Assembly: GCA_022818135.1 (NCBI GenBank)
Contig: JAFMSR010000002.1
Location: 45,922,699-45,986,698, forward strand
Origin: Saxidomus purpurata
Taxonomy: Eukaryota > Mollusca > Bivalvia > Venerida > Veneridae
Length of the DNA: 64,000 nt
Reading direction: 5' to 3'
Shown here: piece after piece, positions 33,262 through 46,172 of the stretch
Position numbering within the stretch: position 1 is the stretch's first letter
Layout: each line of letters opens with the position of its first letter
The notes under the pieces: model-generated
The model's database searches: none
The model's input: only the letters and a program-made list of their open reading frames with translations
What the model was told of the DNA's origin: nothing
Position numbers and translations under genes: made by a program

Positions 33262-33350
33262 TTGGATGGGATTCGAGCTCATTCGTAAAATTACACCTAT
33301 ACAGTTTCAGGTGCAGACGCCTTTACCAATTACATCACGGAGACCGACTA
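33262..33350 (-). mobile_element. Possible tRNA-derived SINE fragment
   Basis: Read on the minus strand, GATGTAATTGGTAAAGGC resembles box A and GAGCTCGAATCCC resembles box B, at tRNA spacing. Only this head is recognisable. Confidence 0.35.
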
Positions 33351-33392
33351 TAATGAGGATGGAAAAAAGAAGCTAATATAATATTATATATA

Positions 33393-34498
33393 AACAAGAG
33401 GGCCATGATGGCCCTGTATCGCTCACCTGTCTACCATTGGCAAAAATAAAAAGGTTATTAATAGCAGAAAGGATCAATTTTTACCTTTGGCTCATGATAT
33501 CCTCTTAATAAGCCTTTGTAAAATCAAAAGACCCCCCCCCCCAAGGCAGGGTTAATTTTGACCCTGAGGTCAGGATTTGAACAATCTTGGTAGAGAGTCA
33601 ATTATTGCCACATGCTGAATATCTAAGCTCTAGGCCTCATTATTTTGCTGTCTGATCATGATCTGCACTGTTGGCTATTCATTTTTTTGCTGTCTGATCA
33701 TGATCTGCACTGTAAGCTATTCATTGTATGTTGGCTGGTCATGATCTGCAATGTCAGCTTTTTATTTTTTGCTGTCTGATCATGATCTGCACTGTTTGCT
33801 ATGCATTATTTAGCTGTCTGATCATGATCTGCACTTTCATAATTTAGCTGTCTGATCATGATCTGCACTTTCATTATTTTGCTGTCTGATCATCATCTGC
33901 ACTTTCTGACAAATTTCAAGGATATCTGGGCTGAAAATGTAACATCTAGAGTGTTAACAAGGTTTTTCCATATTTGGGCTGTGACCTAGTTTTTGACCCC
34001 AGATGACCCATATTCGAACTTGGGCTAGAAATCAACTTAACAACCTTTCTGACAAATTTCCAGGATATTTGGGCTGAAAATGTTACCTCTAGAGTGTTAA
34101 CAAGGTTTTTCCATATTTGGGCTGTGTGACCTAGTTTTTGACCCCAGGTGACCCATATTAAAACTTGAGCTAGAAATCATAGAAACAACCTTTCTGACAA
34201 ATTGCCAGGATATTTGGACTGAAACAGTAGCCTCTAGAGCCTTAACAAGATTTTTCTATTTTTGGGCTCTGTGACCTAGTTTTTGACCCCAGATGACCCA
34301 TATTCGAACTCGTCCAAGTAATTACTGGGACAAACATCCTGACCAAGTTTCGTGACAATTGAGGAAAAAATGTGACCACTAGAGCGTTAACGAACTAAAT
34401 GTGGACGGACGACGGACGACGGACGACGTCCGACGGACGACGGACATTCATCGATCCTAATAGCTCACCCTGAGCCAGCTCAGGTGAGCTAATAAAAA
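33393..34498 (+). mobile_element. X-family element, copy 2 (satellite-bearing)
   Basis: Matches 16293-17391 from AACAAGAGGGCCATGATGGC to CTCAGGTGAGCTAATAAAAA with few substitutions, including seven TGATCATGATCTGCACT units (33645-33905). Flanks are unrelated, so this is a transposed copy. The last A-rich bases differ (CTAATAAAAA instead of CTAAAAA). Confidence 0.9.
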
Positions 34499-35849
34499 GG
34501 CAATCGAAGATTATTCAGTAGAATGTGCTTCGTTACTTTAATGTCAAAAGCTGTATAAGGGTAAAAAGAAAACATGTTGCCATTTTTCTCATCGAAGATG
34601 GCGCCTGAAACGTGAAACTTCCTTTTCTATGAAAGAAACGACAACTCATTCAGGAACGACAACTCTTGCATTTTCCAAAAAAATAGACTGTGTCTACAGT
34701 TTTCATTTCAAAGGTACCTCAATTTTTAAATGAAGAGAGACGCATATATTCGGTCTAGTGCTCGAGTCTCCATGCATCTTTTCGTACCCCGTATTAAATA
34801 TACACCGGTATTTACACCTACTAACTAGAATGTATCCATGCGATACTGATATGGCCAAGTAAAAATGAGTGTTTCGGGGCTCGCGTCCGACCATAACTTT
34901 TTACTACCAACCTCAATTTTTTTATCTTCATATTAAATGAACTTTGTGTTTGAGACCAAAAAATGCAAAATTAAAATTGATAAAAAAAAACCTGTCTATA
35001 AACTCTTTCCACTGACCGACCTTTGGCATGGAGACGTAAACATATATATTGACCTATCCACGCTTAAAGTTTGTGCATGCACTAAAGTTAGTATTACAGC
35101 CCATAGGACACTGGCATTTTTAAAATGTCCCTTCGTCATTTAGTATACGTATTACAGAACACCGATGTCTCACTTAAATGTTAGTGCACGTATTGCCTAT
35201 TCGATACACTGGTGATGTTTAAACCATAGAAACTTTTTAATGACTCTAGGTGACTCTTCTTTTTAAAATAAACACATCAAGTCTTGTTCATGACTCACTG
35301 GGGTCCAGTCATTGGTCATTTTTTAACTTGCTGAAAGGCATAACCTTGCTCTTACATTGTGAAACAAAAATCAAAACCAAAGTCCAATAACTATATGATG
35401 TTCAATACTCCTGTAAAGATTGAAAACTATGTCAAATACAACTACAGATATGCAAAGTAACCAGTCATGGGCGTCACAAGCTTGAAAATGCACATTTTGA
35501 CAAAGAACATAACTGCTCCCACTAGTGTTAAGGGCAAAGAAAACCATAATTGGTACAGTTTAACATGTTGACAGTTAACTCTAAAATTTCATGACCATAG
35601 TTTAGTTCCTGCCAGTTTGACCGAGTCAGGACAATACCTTCCATCTAATCACCGACTCACGATAAAATCGATTGGCGTTCCTAGATTTATCAGTACCCAA
35701 CAAATATTCTAAAACGTAATGATCATAATGACTATAATTATGGGCACCTTTAATTCCATCTTATTAAGAGCGGAAACATTCCTGGTTTTCAGAGTCCACA
35801 TAAAATTAATGCAAACAATAGTCAATGTCCCCGCCGAGGCAATGTTTTT
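34499..35849. other. Intergenic, nothing recognised
   Basis: AT-rich. Open frames at 34703-34894 and 34937-35143 have no family resemblance or splice support. Confidence 0.3.
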
Positions 35850-36420
35850 CTGTTTCTTATGAAAGGACGTTAATTCAATGAAAAATCAATAAACCAAAAC
35901 ATGCTGGGTATATGCGCATCTCCTTTTGCTAGTGAAGCTTCCACTGTAGATTTGTCGAATTTCAGTCCGAGGTTACTGAGAAATAATAGGAATAGGAAGA
36001 TATAATCAAAGAGCAACAACTCCGTGAAAAAATCATTGAACCGGAACATGCTGATAATGTGCTCAGCTCCTGTTGATAGTGAATCAGTCTATGAAGTTTC
36101 AGTGAATTCAATGAAGTGGTTCCTGGGAACTATCCCGGACAAAAAAAATCATAGAAATGCTATACATACATTGGAGTGTGAAAAGAATCATCGAACCGGA
36201 ATATACTTGCAATATCGAGCAGTTGCTGAGAGATATCCCGGACATGAAGCTGAACGTATATATTATGAAAAAGTAATCAAAAGGCAATAACTCTGTGAGA
36301 AAACATAAACTGGAACATGCTGGTGATATACACATCCACTCTTGATAGTTAAGCAGAAGTTTCAATGACAATGAATTCAAGTCAGTGAGAAATACCTGAC
36401 GGACGGACGGAGATCATTAC
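35850..36420 (+). repeat. Tandem-unit interspersed repeat ending in a GGAC run
   Basis: Two to four diverged units share GTTAATTCAATGAAAAATCA-like openings and AACATGCTG...ATATG or AACATGCTGATAATGTGCTC. The stretch ends CCTGACGGACGGACGGAGAT, like the microsatellite of the other families. The frame at 36024-36290 is repeat sequence. Confidence 0.55.
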
Positions 36421-36434
36421 CACGACTGACCATG

Positions 36435-38573
36435 TTATAAATGCATCAAAGCCTTTACACGTAATTTCAATTTAAGTGTCTCCATGTAATCCGTTAGTGT
36501 ACGTATACTATTTACGTGTTCGTCTTGAGTTTCCTCTAGTGTTCTGATGTATTGTGCTGCTCTTATTAGAATGTCAACTTTTGGTGTCTTTTCTTTTCCT
36601 TCAAGTTCTGGAATGGTGTCCCTTAATTCTGCGAATAAACACGCCAGTTCTTTTCTCCTGTTCCTCTCTAAAGAATTATGCTTGGCCAAGGTGACTGAGA
36701 ATCCCTGTAAGAAAAAAAGACCTATAACATGTGAAGTTAGTATCTGCAAAATCAATTAAGAAAACCAAACTGTCACACATACTGTTATGATATGACAGAA
36801 GTTCTTACAACACTTGATCATGTATGGCATATAAAGGCAAATTTATTCATACTTGGTGCAAACTAGAACCGTCTCCTTAACTGCCGTATCTTTGAAGAAA
36901 GTAAGGAAGTGGAAGATGCCCTTTCCGATTCTGAGGGAATATTTTCATTTCTAAAACTTTTAATCCTAGTGGTAAAACGGTGATAAACACCACCACTTAT
37001 AATCTTTAAATTTATTACGTTCATCTGGTGGCCAGTGACTGTATGCATTCGCTCATCACTGGCATATTTGTCTTTCAATGGCATAATAATATGCTTTCAT
37101 TTGCATGTTTTTCTTACTTTTCACGGTCTTACAAGACTTTATTTTTAACACTTAAAGAAAATCTAAACTGTCTTATTGACCTTTGCGTTAAATGAAAAAA
37201 CACATTTTCGTGGTAAAATTTTAAAACTTGCTATTTTCATGAACTTTAGATGCATTACAAAACAGAGAGAAAAAGGATTTTACCGGTGTTGGTCTCTCTC
37301 TTGTGGTGTTTTCCTCAGATGTTAACTCTTTTGTTATGTTATTCTTACCAAAAGAATTTTTGTTTGCCTTGTCGTTATTCCGACTTGATTTTTTGAGAAG
37401 AGTTTTCAGTCTTTTATCATTTTTGAGCAGAGTTTTGTGTCTTTTGTCATCTGTGAGTAGAGTTTTCTTTATTTTATCGTTTGTGAGTAGCTTTTTGTGT
37501 CTCTTATCATTTGCTTTGATTTCGTCACATGAACTGTTCTTTGGTAGGTGGTAACAGTGATCAAAGTCAATAAGTGCTTGCAAAGCAATAAATTTTGAAC
37601 AATCCCAATCATTTTCCACGTCCACATCGCTGCCATCAGATTGTTCGTGTCTTAAATATACCGTTCGGCTACAATCGATATATTTAACACAGACACGAGT
37701 GTCCGTTTCCTGTGCTGTGACGACAGAATTCTTTCTTGCAGACAATGTATGAGAGTCTTCTGTTTCATTCTGAGTACTGGTAAAGTCTTCACAGTTCTCC
37801 TGTTTAACGTTATAGTACACATAGTCGCTACCACACACTGTATTTAAGTCTTTATCAATTGTATTGTCGAAATAATTGTCAACGGGCTCCGACTTTACGA
37901 CAAAGTTTTGAAACATCAAAGCAGACTGTTCATTAGAAACTTGAACGGAAAAGTCTCCTTTTCTGTCTTGAAATTCAAACTGATCTCCATCTTCATGTTC
38001 TAATTTGATTTTATCAATAGTCACTCTATAATGATTTTGGTCGGTTTCGTCGCCTGTTTCCTTGAACTTGTCAGTTAAGGAAACATTAAAATTACGTGTT
38101 GAATTTTCAGCGGAGATCCCGTTTTCGCTTGATGCAAATGCCTTGCGCACATTTTTCGACATTTTCTTCTTATCGTTTCTTTGTTTTCTTAAGGACTTTA
38201 TACTTAAACCAAAGTCATGCAAGATAAAGTCATCTGATTTATAATTACGATTTGGAAGTTTTCTCCGGACTGATGATCTAGAACCATGACTTGACCGAAT
38301 TTTGTCCCCTTCCGGTATCACGAGGGCAGAACCATTTGAGAGAAGGTGATCGCATCTAGTCAGTCTTACACAAGGCGTTTTTGATTGAATAACAGAAATG
38401 GTATATGGCTCAATTTTCAAAGAAGGCGGTGCAAGTTCTATTTCTTCATATTCAGATTCTGACAAACAATCACTGACATCCGATAACTCACTCTCATCCG
38501 AATAAATGTTGGTTTCTATAATGATCTCTTCTGCATCGCATGTAAAAACCATGCGATTCTCTTGTTCGTCCAT
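36435..38573 (-). CDS. Myc-family bHLH-leucine zipper transcription factor, divergent (2 coding exons, 519 aa)
   Basis: Exon 38573-37284 (430 codons, donor CCG|GTAAAA) joins exon 36704-36435 (89 codons plus stop, acceptor TTCTTACAG), phase 0 at both. The C-terminal exon has a basic region KHNSLERNRRKEL with the His, Glu, Arg, Arg that contact the E-box in Myc. Then come helix 1 (LFAELRDTIPELEG), a Myc-like loop (KEKTPKVDILIRAAQYI), helix 2 and a zipper (LTDYMETLKLKLRVKAL). The large exon followed by a bHLH-LZ exon is also the Myc gene layout. The N-terminal part is acidic (SDESELSDVSDCLSESEYEE) and then basic. No intact Myc box I or II is visible; ELAPPSLKIEP could be a decayed box I. About residues 350-395 carry four 10-11-residue Lys-rich repeats (KTLLKNDKR type) encoded by 30 bp tandem units. 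I start at ATG 38573; the frame stays open a little further upstream without an ATG. It could instead be a lineage-specific paralogue beside a conventional Myc elsewhere. Confidence 0.82.
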
Positions 38574-39228
38574 CTCTTTCGACACTGTTCATGTCAATCT
38601 AATGGTCTCTAAATGGAAGTAAGTTACAATATACCAGTATTCTCTCTTAGAAACAGAAACAATTTTCTTTAATACTTTGACAGCGTAACAGCTTCGTGTA
38701 TGTTGTAACACTGAAATTAAAAGAATATACAAACCTATAGAACCCAAACAGAACTAACGTATAGGACTTACAAATGTACTTTAGTAAAATCATATTAAAG
38801 AGGCTAGCTACTATCAAATATGTACCTTAACAAATTTGCAATCAAAACGGGTCATGTCCTGGCACATCATTGCCTAATATTTATCAAACAATTGGGGTGC
38901 ATCCATTTAAGGCTTATAAATATGCATGCCTATTTGTATTCTTTGTGGTAGTTTTCAAAATCTAATGGAGAAGGCCTACATGGATGCAATCAATCGAACC
39001 ATTACTTCACTGAATTAAGTTGTTTTCAAAGATCAACGTAAAAGCCTTAACCCCTAGTTTAATAACTGGTTAACTAGAACACGCTACATTTTTGAAAACC
39101 ATTAAAGCTAAGAACGAAATGTGTGATCAAGTAATTTGCGAGATATTCTATTTTCGACAATAAAAGACAGCTATAATGATTTTATGCCGCTTACTCTAGT
39201 GAACACAGATTATGTACTGATTCAAGCA

Positions 39229-39505
39229 ATCTCATTTAAATCATATCCTAATGTACGCTCCTCTACCTAGTACTTATGTATCTTGTGATGTCTCCTGTCG
39301 GAGGTAAGATTTCCAGTTTCGACGATCATCTTTTAAGAGTTTTTCAACTGCTAGCTAATTTTAGTTTCAGAGCTGTTCTAGCTATTTTAGCTACTGTAAC
39401 ACCCAGATCTTTACATGTGTCATCTGCTTGAATCACAATCTCATTAAAATCAGACTCAGAAGCTAAGAGAGGAGCATACATTAGGATATGATTTTAATGG
39501 GATTT
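39229..39505. repeat. Inverted repeat
   Basis: AAATCATATCCTAATGTACG followed by CTCCTCT near 39237-39264 is repeated inverted near 39470-39500 (AGAGGAGCATACATTAGGAT). About 35 bp arms and a 200 bp loop; probably a small decayed element. Confidence 0.5.
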
Positions 39506-39589
39506 CGGCCATCACACCAACCGAGGCATCAAGTAACACTCTTAAACGCATGTGTATAACAACGATTCCCCCGATTCATTTTCATCCAA

Positions 39590-40114
39590 AACAAGAGCTG
39601 TCCCTCACAAGTGACGAATGCCCCCGAAAGAGGTGACTCACAGTCAAAGTCCTCTCCATGTGCGCAATGAATGTGCTGTGTAATTTTAAAATCCTTCCAT
39701 GCATGATAAAGGTATCATGCATACAGTATTCCATTACTTTTAAACACTAAGTGTGACCTTGGCCTTTGGGGTAGGAACATGGTTCTTGCACAAAATACAT
39801 TGTCTTGATGTGCTGAACATTTGTGCCAAGTTATTTTAAATCAATAAATGCATGACAAAGTTATAGTCCGGACACGAATGTGTGCATATATAGAGGATTC
39901 CATTACCTTCAAACTCTAAGTGTGACCTTGCCCTTTGAGGTAGGGACGTGGGTCTTTCACGCGACACGTCGTTTTGATGTGCTAGACATTTGTGCAAAGT
40001 TATTTTAAAATCCTTCAATGCATGACAAAGTTACAGCCCGGACACAAATGTGTAAGTGGGGACGGACGGACGGACAGACGGTGCGATTTTAATATGCCAT
40101 CCTTCGGGGGCATA
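39590..40114 (+). mobile_element. Y-family element, short copy
   Basis: ACAAGAGCTGTCCCTCACAA and GAATGCCCCCGAAAG at the start. Two to three units follow, then GGACGGACGGACAGACGG and CCTTCGGGGGCATAG at the end. Confidence 0.85.
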
Positions 40115-40124
40115 GAAACAGGTT

Positions 40125-41000
40125 TGGGGCTATGGGATACAGGGACAAATTTACAAGTGGATTGAAGATTTCTTACATAATCGTAAACAAGGGGTTATGG
40201 TGAATGGCATCTGCATAGGCCCCAGTTGTTAGTGGTGTACCTCAGGGAAGTGTATTATGACCTGTCCTATTCTTAATTTACATCAATGATATAAGCGTTG
40301 ACCTGTACCGTGGGGTCTTTTACTGATACTAAACTTTATACAAAACCATTGATAATAAAGAAGACATCCAGTCGCTGCAAGAAAGCGTTGACAGTGCCAC
40401 AGAATGGTCAATTAGGTAGCAACTTGCCTTCAACACAAAAAGTGGAAAAAGGGAGTCCAGTCAGTAATTCAACAAGTACAAAATGAGAAAGATTTATGTG
40501 TAAATTTTGATCCCAAATTTACTTTCAATAACCACGTAAATATAAGAGTAAAATTAGCGAACAGAAATGAAAGGCTATAATGAAGACCTTTAATTGTATG
40601 TCAAAGGATATGTTTGTGATCTTATATAAGGCAATTGTCAGGCCGCATCTAGAGTATGAAGTTCCCCAAAGATAATGAAACGTTTAGGTATCCCAAGAGG
40701 CTTGAATATAGGCGGAACAGAGCCGACATGGTTGAAACATAAAAAATTATGCAGGGTCTTGTTAGAATTGATAGGAATAAGCTCTTCCCTGTTCCCACAA
40801 GTCGGTCCCAACACATTCGTGGCAACTCGCACAATATAAAAAAGTGAGGTCACGGGCTGTACTAAGGCGGGCTACCTTTAGTCAGAGGGTGGTTGATAAA
40901 TGAACAAAATACCAAATGATGATAACCGCACCCACAATTAACGTCTTTTAAAACAGACTGAACAAGAAATGGGAGAGGGGCCAGAGAAATTTAATCCCAG
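40125..41000 (+). pseudogene. LINE reverse transcriptase remnant
   Basis: With stops and frame changes the translation gives GQIYKWIEDFLHNRKQGVMV, then [11 protein letters not shown] and [15 protein letters not shown] (40220-40300). This is the conserved RT core [21 protein letters not shown] of Jockey/CR1-type LINEs. Further on come NHVNIRVKLA and a decayed C-terminal tail similar to 25080-25240 (GPEKFNPS). The copy is inactive. Confidence 0.8.
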
Positions 41001-41049
41001 CTGCTTAGCTTTACAAAATGCTCAGTAGGGTGGACATTGAGAAAATTAC

Positions 41050-43430
41050 AGATTTCCTTTTACTTTTTACAGAGTATAAGCTTGCGTTTTGGTGCCTTGA
41101 TTCCAGGGTCACTTATTTCATGATCTATATATTAAAACGTGATGATTGGGCGTTTTTATGATATTTCTGAAACAGTCTTGCGAGAAATCTTTTATCACAC
41201 TAATTTGATTATTTTGCAATCTGGTCCATGATTTCTTCCATCAAGATCCTCTTAGCTTTCATTCAGTATAAGTAAATGTAAAACGACAGTTACTGGTCTA
41301 CAAAGTGGAACCAAATTTTCCCAAGGATTTGGTCTTCACAACTTATTTGAAGCATCGCTTGACAACGCAAAATTCTAAATATCTAAGTGCCATACCTTTT
41401 CGGAAGTGTAGCCAATGCAATTTGGACATACCGGTATTTGTTACACTGAAAGCAAGAAATTTTGAAGTCAGTATTTTTTCTCTTAAAAGCTGGAATAAAA
41501 CAAGGTGTCAATAGATGAAGGAGCCTGTTTGTTAGTTGGGGGAAACGTTATTTCGGTAAACATAGGGGGATCTTATAAAGTCATTCCAATGAAAGATTTT
41601 AACAGGACTTGGAAAGAGGTTGTGTTCAGAGGAAATAAATTTTAAATATTGGTGTTTAGCTGTGGCTTAAAGCACTTCGTCATTATTTAAGCAATATTTC
41701 CGTTAACTTGATTTCTTTCTTTACAAATACCGTATATCTGTTTTGACATAACTGATCATTAAATTTTAACAGTGATTATCAAACCTTTAAAAACTGTATT
41801 CAATCATGCGAATCAAGAATACAAAACAAAACTTTCATTTGAAGTCGTACTTTTAATGTGCGATCTGGAAAAAATGGATCGGGTTGCGGGTAATGAATAC
41901 CATTTCAATTTTTGATATACAACATCCAGTCCCTTGCAGAAACAAAATGCTCTTTGTACACTTTTTACTTAACTTAAACTTTCTGAAAGTTTTAACTGCT
42001 ATTTTTTCCAGTCGAGAAGAATTTTGCAAAAATTGTATTTGTCCGGATATGACGCCACTACTGTAACTTGTAAGGCATTACTGTACGTAGATCTACATTA
42101 ATTCAGTTACATGCATTTCATTTTTTATTTTATCACGTTGTGTTTATATAGATTTATTATCTATACCCATGCAACAATAGTTAGGAAGTATTATAAACGG
42201 TCCGTGATGCTCAATGATAACTTTACCTTGAAAACTACTGTCCTTGATTTCGTTTTGAGTTATAACGTAATGCATAAAAATACGTATTTACTTCCTGTAC
42301 TGGTCGATTCTGGTGTTTTAGCGAATATACTTTAAAGTGACGTTTATCTTTATTGCAAAAAAAACTATACATCGCATTGAACAGTCAATATAAGTCACCA
42401 ATGTAAGAAACCAATGGTGTAAACACAAATGTCACACCCGTTTTAAAGGTGATCAAGCTGCACGTTGTGAGTTTCAAGTCCCTGTAAAACGTGATCAAAA
42501 TATAGTCGGTAAATATTAAAAATGCAGGATGGTTGAATTTGTCTTTTTATAAATTATTTAAAACATACAAACATTCACATACGTTACCAAAAAGTCGCAT
42601 ATTCCTGTTTGGAAAAGAGCATCGTGGCTACCTGCAAACGGCGTACTATAATTTAGGGGAGACAACTATCAGGCCTATACTAAGAATTAATTTTATATAA
42701 CCACGGACTTTACCGGATGAATCATATGTTCTTGAATATTAAATACATGCCCAAAGTCAAAAGTTAAAGTTTCGACAAACATATTTATTTTCAGCAATAT
42801 CTAGTGTAACTGTGAGTCATTATCAATGGAAACTGTCGTAATATAGAGTATATACTTCCGTTTTCAGGGCGGCTCTTTTTCTTCGGTTTGGTTTAAACAT
42901 AGTTTATTGCCAATATTGTATTTACATAGTATTCCCAACTTATAACACAATACATGTTTATATAGAGATAATAGATATATGGCAAAAGGGTCGAGTCACA
43001 AGTTCGTACAACTTAATTACGACTCTCCCCTTTAACTATAATATCAACAATTTGGTAGAGGAACAATATAAATACAGTACGCAATGGGCAATTTAATTAA
43101 CTAATTGTAAGCTCAAAACAAGTTTTGTTTAGTTCTGTCATTAATTACAATCGAGATAAATCAGAGAAAGGAATAAAAGTGGAGAAGGAAAGAAATATAT
43201 GAGAATGGTTAATTGTTGGATGAATAATGTTAATAACTTAATTGTTGACACGTTTGGTGTTTCTTATAATTTTTTGAATAGCAATGAAAATGGTTATAAT
43301 TTATTATTCTCGTTGGGCAAGTGTTTGCTTCCAAGCAAAAATAATTGGCAATTTAGAGGATGGAATGGTCGCGTTTCTACAAAGAGTTGAAGAAGAGCAG
43401 AACACTATAGGCTATCCATCTTTCCTATCT
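41050..43430. other. AT-rich intergenic sequence, nothing firm
   Basis: Open frames at 41305-41514, 42111-42335 and 43199-43390 have no recognisable family and no splice support. A segment near 42600-42670 (CATCGTGGCTACCTGCAAAC) resembles 44270-44330, a probable old repeat. Confidence 0.35.
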
Positions 43431-43439
43431 TGTCATACT

Positions 43440-44055
43440 GCCTCACACCTCTCATGAGTATTACGGGCAGGGTGCACGCCAGGTGTTTATAAAAGATAAA
43501 ATAACTGCTAGATCATTCTTACAGTTAAGAGAATCAAGATTGTTAAAACTGTTAAAATAGTAAAAGAATAAAAGGTTTAAAAACAACTGTTGTATGATTA
43601 ATGGTTGAGTTGGGTCACTGCCTGCTTGAATAATTCTTGAAAGATCAGGCAGGATCGCAATATGCGTGGGTAATCTATTCCACAGGAAAGTGGTTTGGGG
43701 GGAAAAAGAATACTTAAAGAAGTCCGAGTTTGCATGGGTTTGGCGGAGACTAAAGGAGTACATATGTATTGTTAATTAATTTGTTTGGGACTTCTAGGTA
43801 ACTGTGCAGGGAGATTGCTACAAGATTGTAGTTTATTTTGTAAAACATAATCAATTTGGAGGCTCGACGCCTGTTCTCAAGGGTGCTCCAGCCGAGGGTG
43901 TTCTGCAGGTCTATTAAACTGGTATCTCTGGAATAATCATTTTTTACCCATCTGAGTGTGCGTTGCTGGACCATCTCCAGCTTGTGAATATTACCCTGGA
44001 TGTGTGTGTGGCGACCAATCAGATAAAAAACAAATTTGCTATTTTGCTTCAATGG
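43440..44055 (-). pseudogene. LINE ORF2 C-terminal remnant
   Basis: Two overlapping minus-strand frames give HKLEMVQQRTLRWVKNDYS, LGWSTLENRRRASKLIMFYK and INYNLVAIS (44000-43810), then HANSDFFKYSFSPQTTFLWN and RLPTHIAILPDL (43740-43640). This VQ.R..RWV...Y...L.W..L..RR...L..FYK...WN.LP pattern is the tail of a LINE ORF2. A frameshift separates the two parts. Confidence 0.75.
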
Positions 44056-45115
44056 TAGTTTGCATGGGTAACTTTCTTCCTTACTTAGAAGTTAAAAGAT
44101 TTAAAAAACCGCAAAGACGTTACGCTTTTGACAAAAGTAACATGTAACATAAGTAAACGAGTAAAAGCACTTTAGTTTACCAATGCACTAGATGTACAGT
44201 AGACGGGGGATATAGCCCACGCAAAAATATCCAAATAAAGTCCCATTAGTATACCAAAACATGATTTTTTGTGCATCGTGGCTATCTTACAAATGGTGTA
44301 CTGTAATTTAAAGGAGGCAACTTTTCTTGCTTGTACTTAATATTGTATTATATATTTTGCATTATTTGCAGTAATGACTCAATGGTTGATTCGCCAAGCA
44401 ACTAAAAGTTTTCAGCAATAAAGCTGTGAGTTGTGTTTGGTCAACTGAAATAAACAATAAACATTATGTTTCTATCCCACATGAAACTATCACATAATCT
44501 CTTAACTTAATATTTACACTTTTCCTTTTAAAATATGCGACTGAAACTCAGACTACTATATACCTTCTACTTATCTTTTATATAAATTTGAAGTCTTAAA
44601 AGGGGAAATAAGTCACTTTCAGTCTTGCTATGTCGTCAGTTTTACCGGCATAGAATCTCTTTCATTTTGAAAGAGATTTACCCGATATAGCTGTAGAATA
44701 TTCAGTAATTAGTCGTACAAACTCTTATCGTACCTGATAAAAAAGAATATAGGATTATGTCTGAGTATTAGATAGATGCAGTTTTTATCCTTTTAAATAA
44801 ATAAAATGTACAACAAAATTTTATAGTATAGTGTGCATGTAATTTCAATGATTATGAAAAGGGTATGATTTATTGTGAAATCGTCTCTGTAGTCATACAT
44901 GTAATAGATGAAAATTTCTTTTGAAAGTAGAATATTTATGCTATAAAGACATTTAAAAGGACCAAGGAATGAACCTTGTGTCAGTCCTTTCTATATAAAA
45001 ACGAGTACCTGGCAAAAATCTATTGATATCTTATTTATTTGTTGTGTTCGGCAATACTTAGCACGACTCGTGACAGGGCTGGATCGTCATTAAAAAACCT
45101 TTGATAAGTGGTTTT

Positions 45116-45276
45116 GCATGCCGGTGATAAAAATACATTTCTGTCTTATATGTGATGCCAGTCCTCCAATGGTATAAATTGTAGACTGTTATCGTGCATG
45201 CCAGTGATAAAAATACATGTCTGTCTTATATGTGCTGTCAGTCCTCCAATGGTATAAATTGTAGACTGTTATCTTA
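45116..45276. repeat. 80 bp tandem duplication
   Basis: GCATGCCGGTGATAAAAATA through TGTAGACTGTTATC occurs twice in a row (starts 45116 and about 45196) with about five differences. Confidence 0.85.
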
Positions 45277-45653
45277 TCATAATAATTCGAAAGTTGAGAT
45301 GAAAATATACCTTTCGAAAAGTTTAAATCAAAGTTATGTAACATTAATGAATACCATGTCTGTACATTCTCTACTGTCATTTGAATCTGTTCAAGCTCAT
45401 TTTGGAAGAGGCACTTGTACATTTAATTAGTTCCTTTAGAATTTCGGTCAAACTAAGCCAATTAACAAACTATTTTACTATTGAGAATGTAATATCTTTA
45501 TGAAATTTATCAAATATTATATTTCTGCAATTTATGCGTCCTGCAAAACTCATTTATGATATTACCAGGCGTAGAATGAATTTGCTTTAAGAACTCCTTT
45601 TTCAGAGTTGCTGTCAATATATACAGTTTAACTGTCTTCCAAAAGTCGGTTTG

Positions 45654-46172
45654 CCCACAGTTACATGAAGTTTGGACCCCCAAAAGTTATTCACAGGAGC
45701 TTTCAGATATAATGTCATAAATTCACCTATATATTCAATTCGAAGGGAGGTAATTTAAGAATTTGAATCTTGGGGAGTCTCAACTCTCGCTTTTGTAGTG
45801 TGTTTTCATAAAACATTGGTGAGTTTTCTAGTCTTGACATTAGTTTCTCTCAACTGAGAGCAAAAAGAATATTTTGTCTTGACAACCGATTTTGTTTTTG
45901 ATAAACTCTGTTTTCAGTATATTAGTTACCTCCCTTTTATAGATAATAAATGACTTTAGCTTTTAAGCCCAATTACCGCCTTTGTTATTTGTCTTATTTT
46001 ATAGAGTTAGAGTGAAATACATTGCTTTAATATTGTGTTAAATATTTGTATAATAAAAGTGTAAAGTTTTCATTTTGGGTGAGTGTATATAATTTATATA
46101 TGCTTGATAGTCGTTCCGGGGTGTTTTATAAAAATGACTTTTGTGGGGTCCAAACTTCATGTCATTGTGTGC
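45654..46172. repeat. Inverted-repeat pair, possible decayed TIR element
   Basis: ACATGAAGTTTGGACCCC followed by AAAAGTTATT (45663-45692) is inverted at 46134-46168 (GACTTTTGTGGGGTCCAAAC, then TTCATGT). The interior is AT-rich. No target duplication seen. Confidence 0.5.

Noticed and set aside
36863..37084. Possible extra exon of the Myc-like gene (KSFRNENIPSESERASS)
   Set aside because: The two flanking exons join in phase without it, and no good acceptor precedes it.
37221..37283. Extension of the Myc-like large exon to its own stop
   Set aside because: It would lose the bHLH-LZ; the donor CCG|GTAAAA matches the downstream acceptor in phase.
43199..43390. 63-residue plus-strand open frame
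   Set aside because: Asn-rich and AT-driven, with no family resemblance or splice support.
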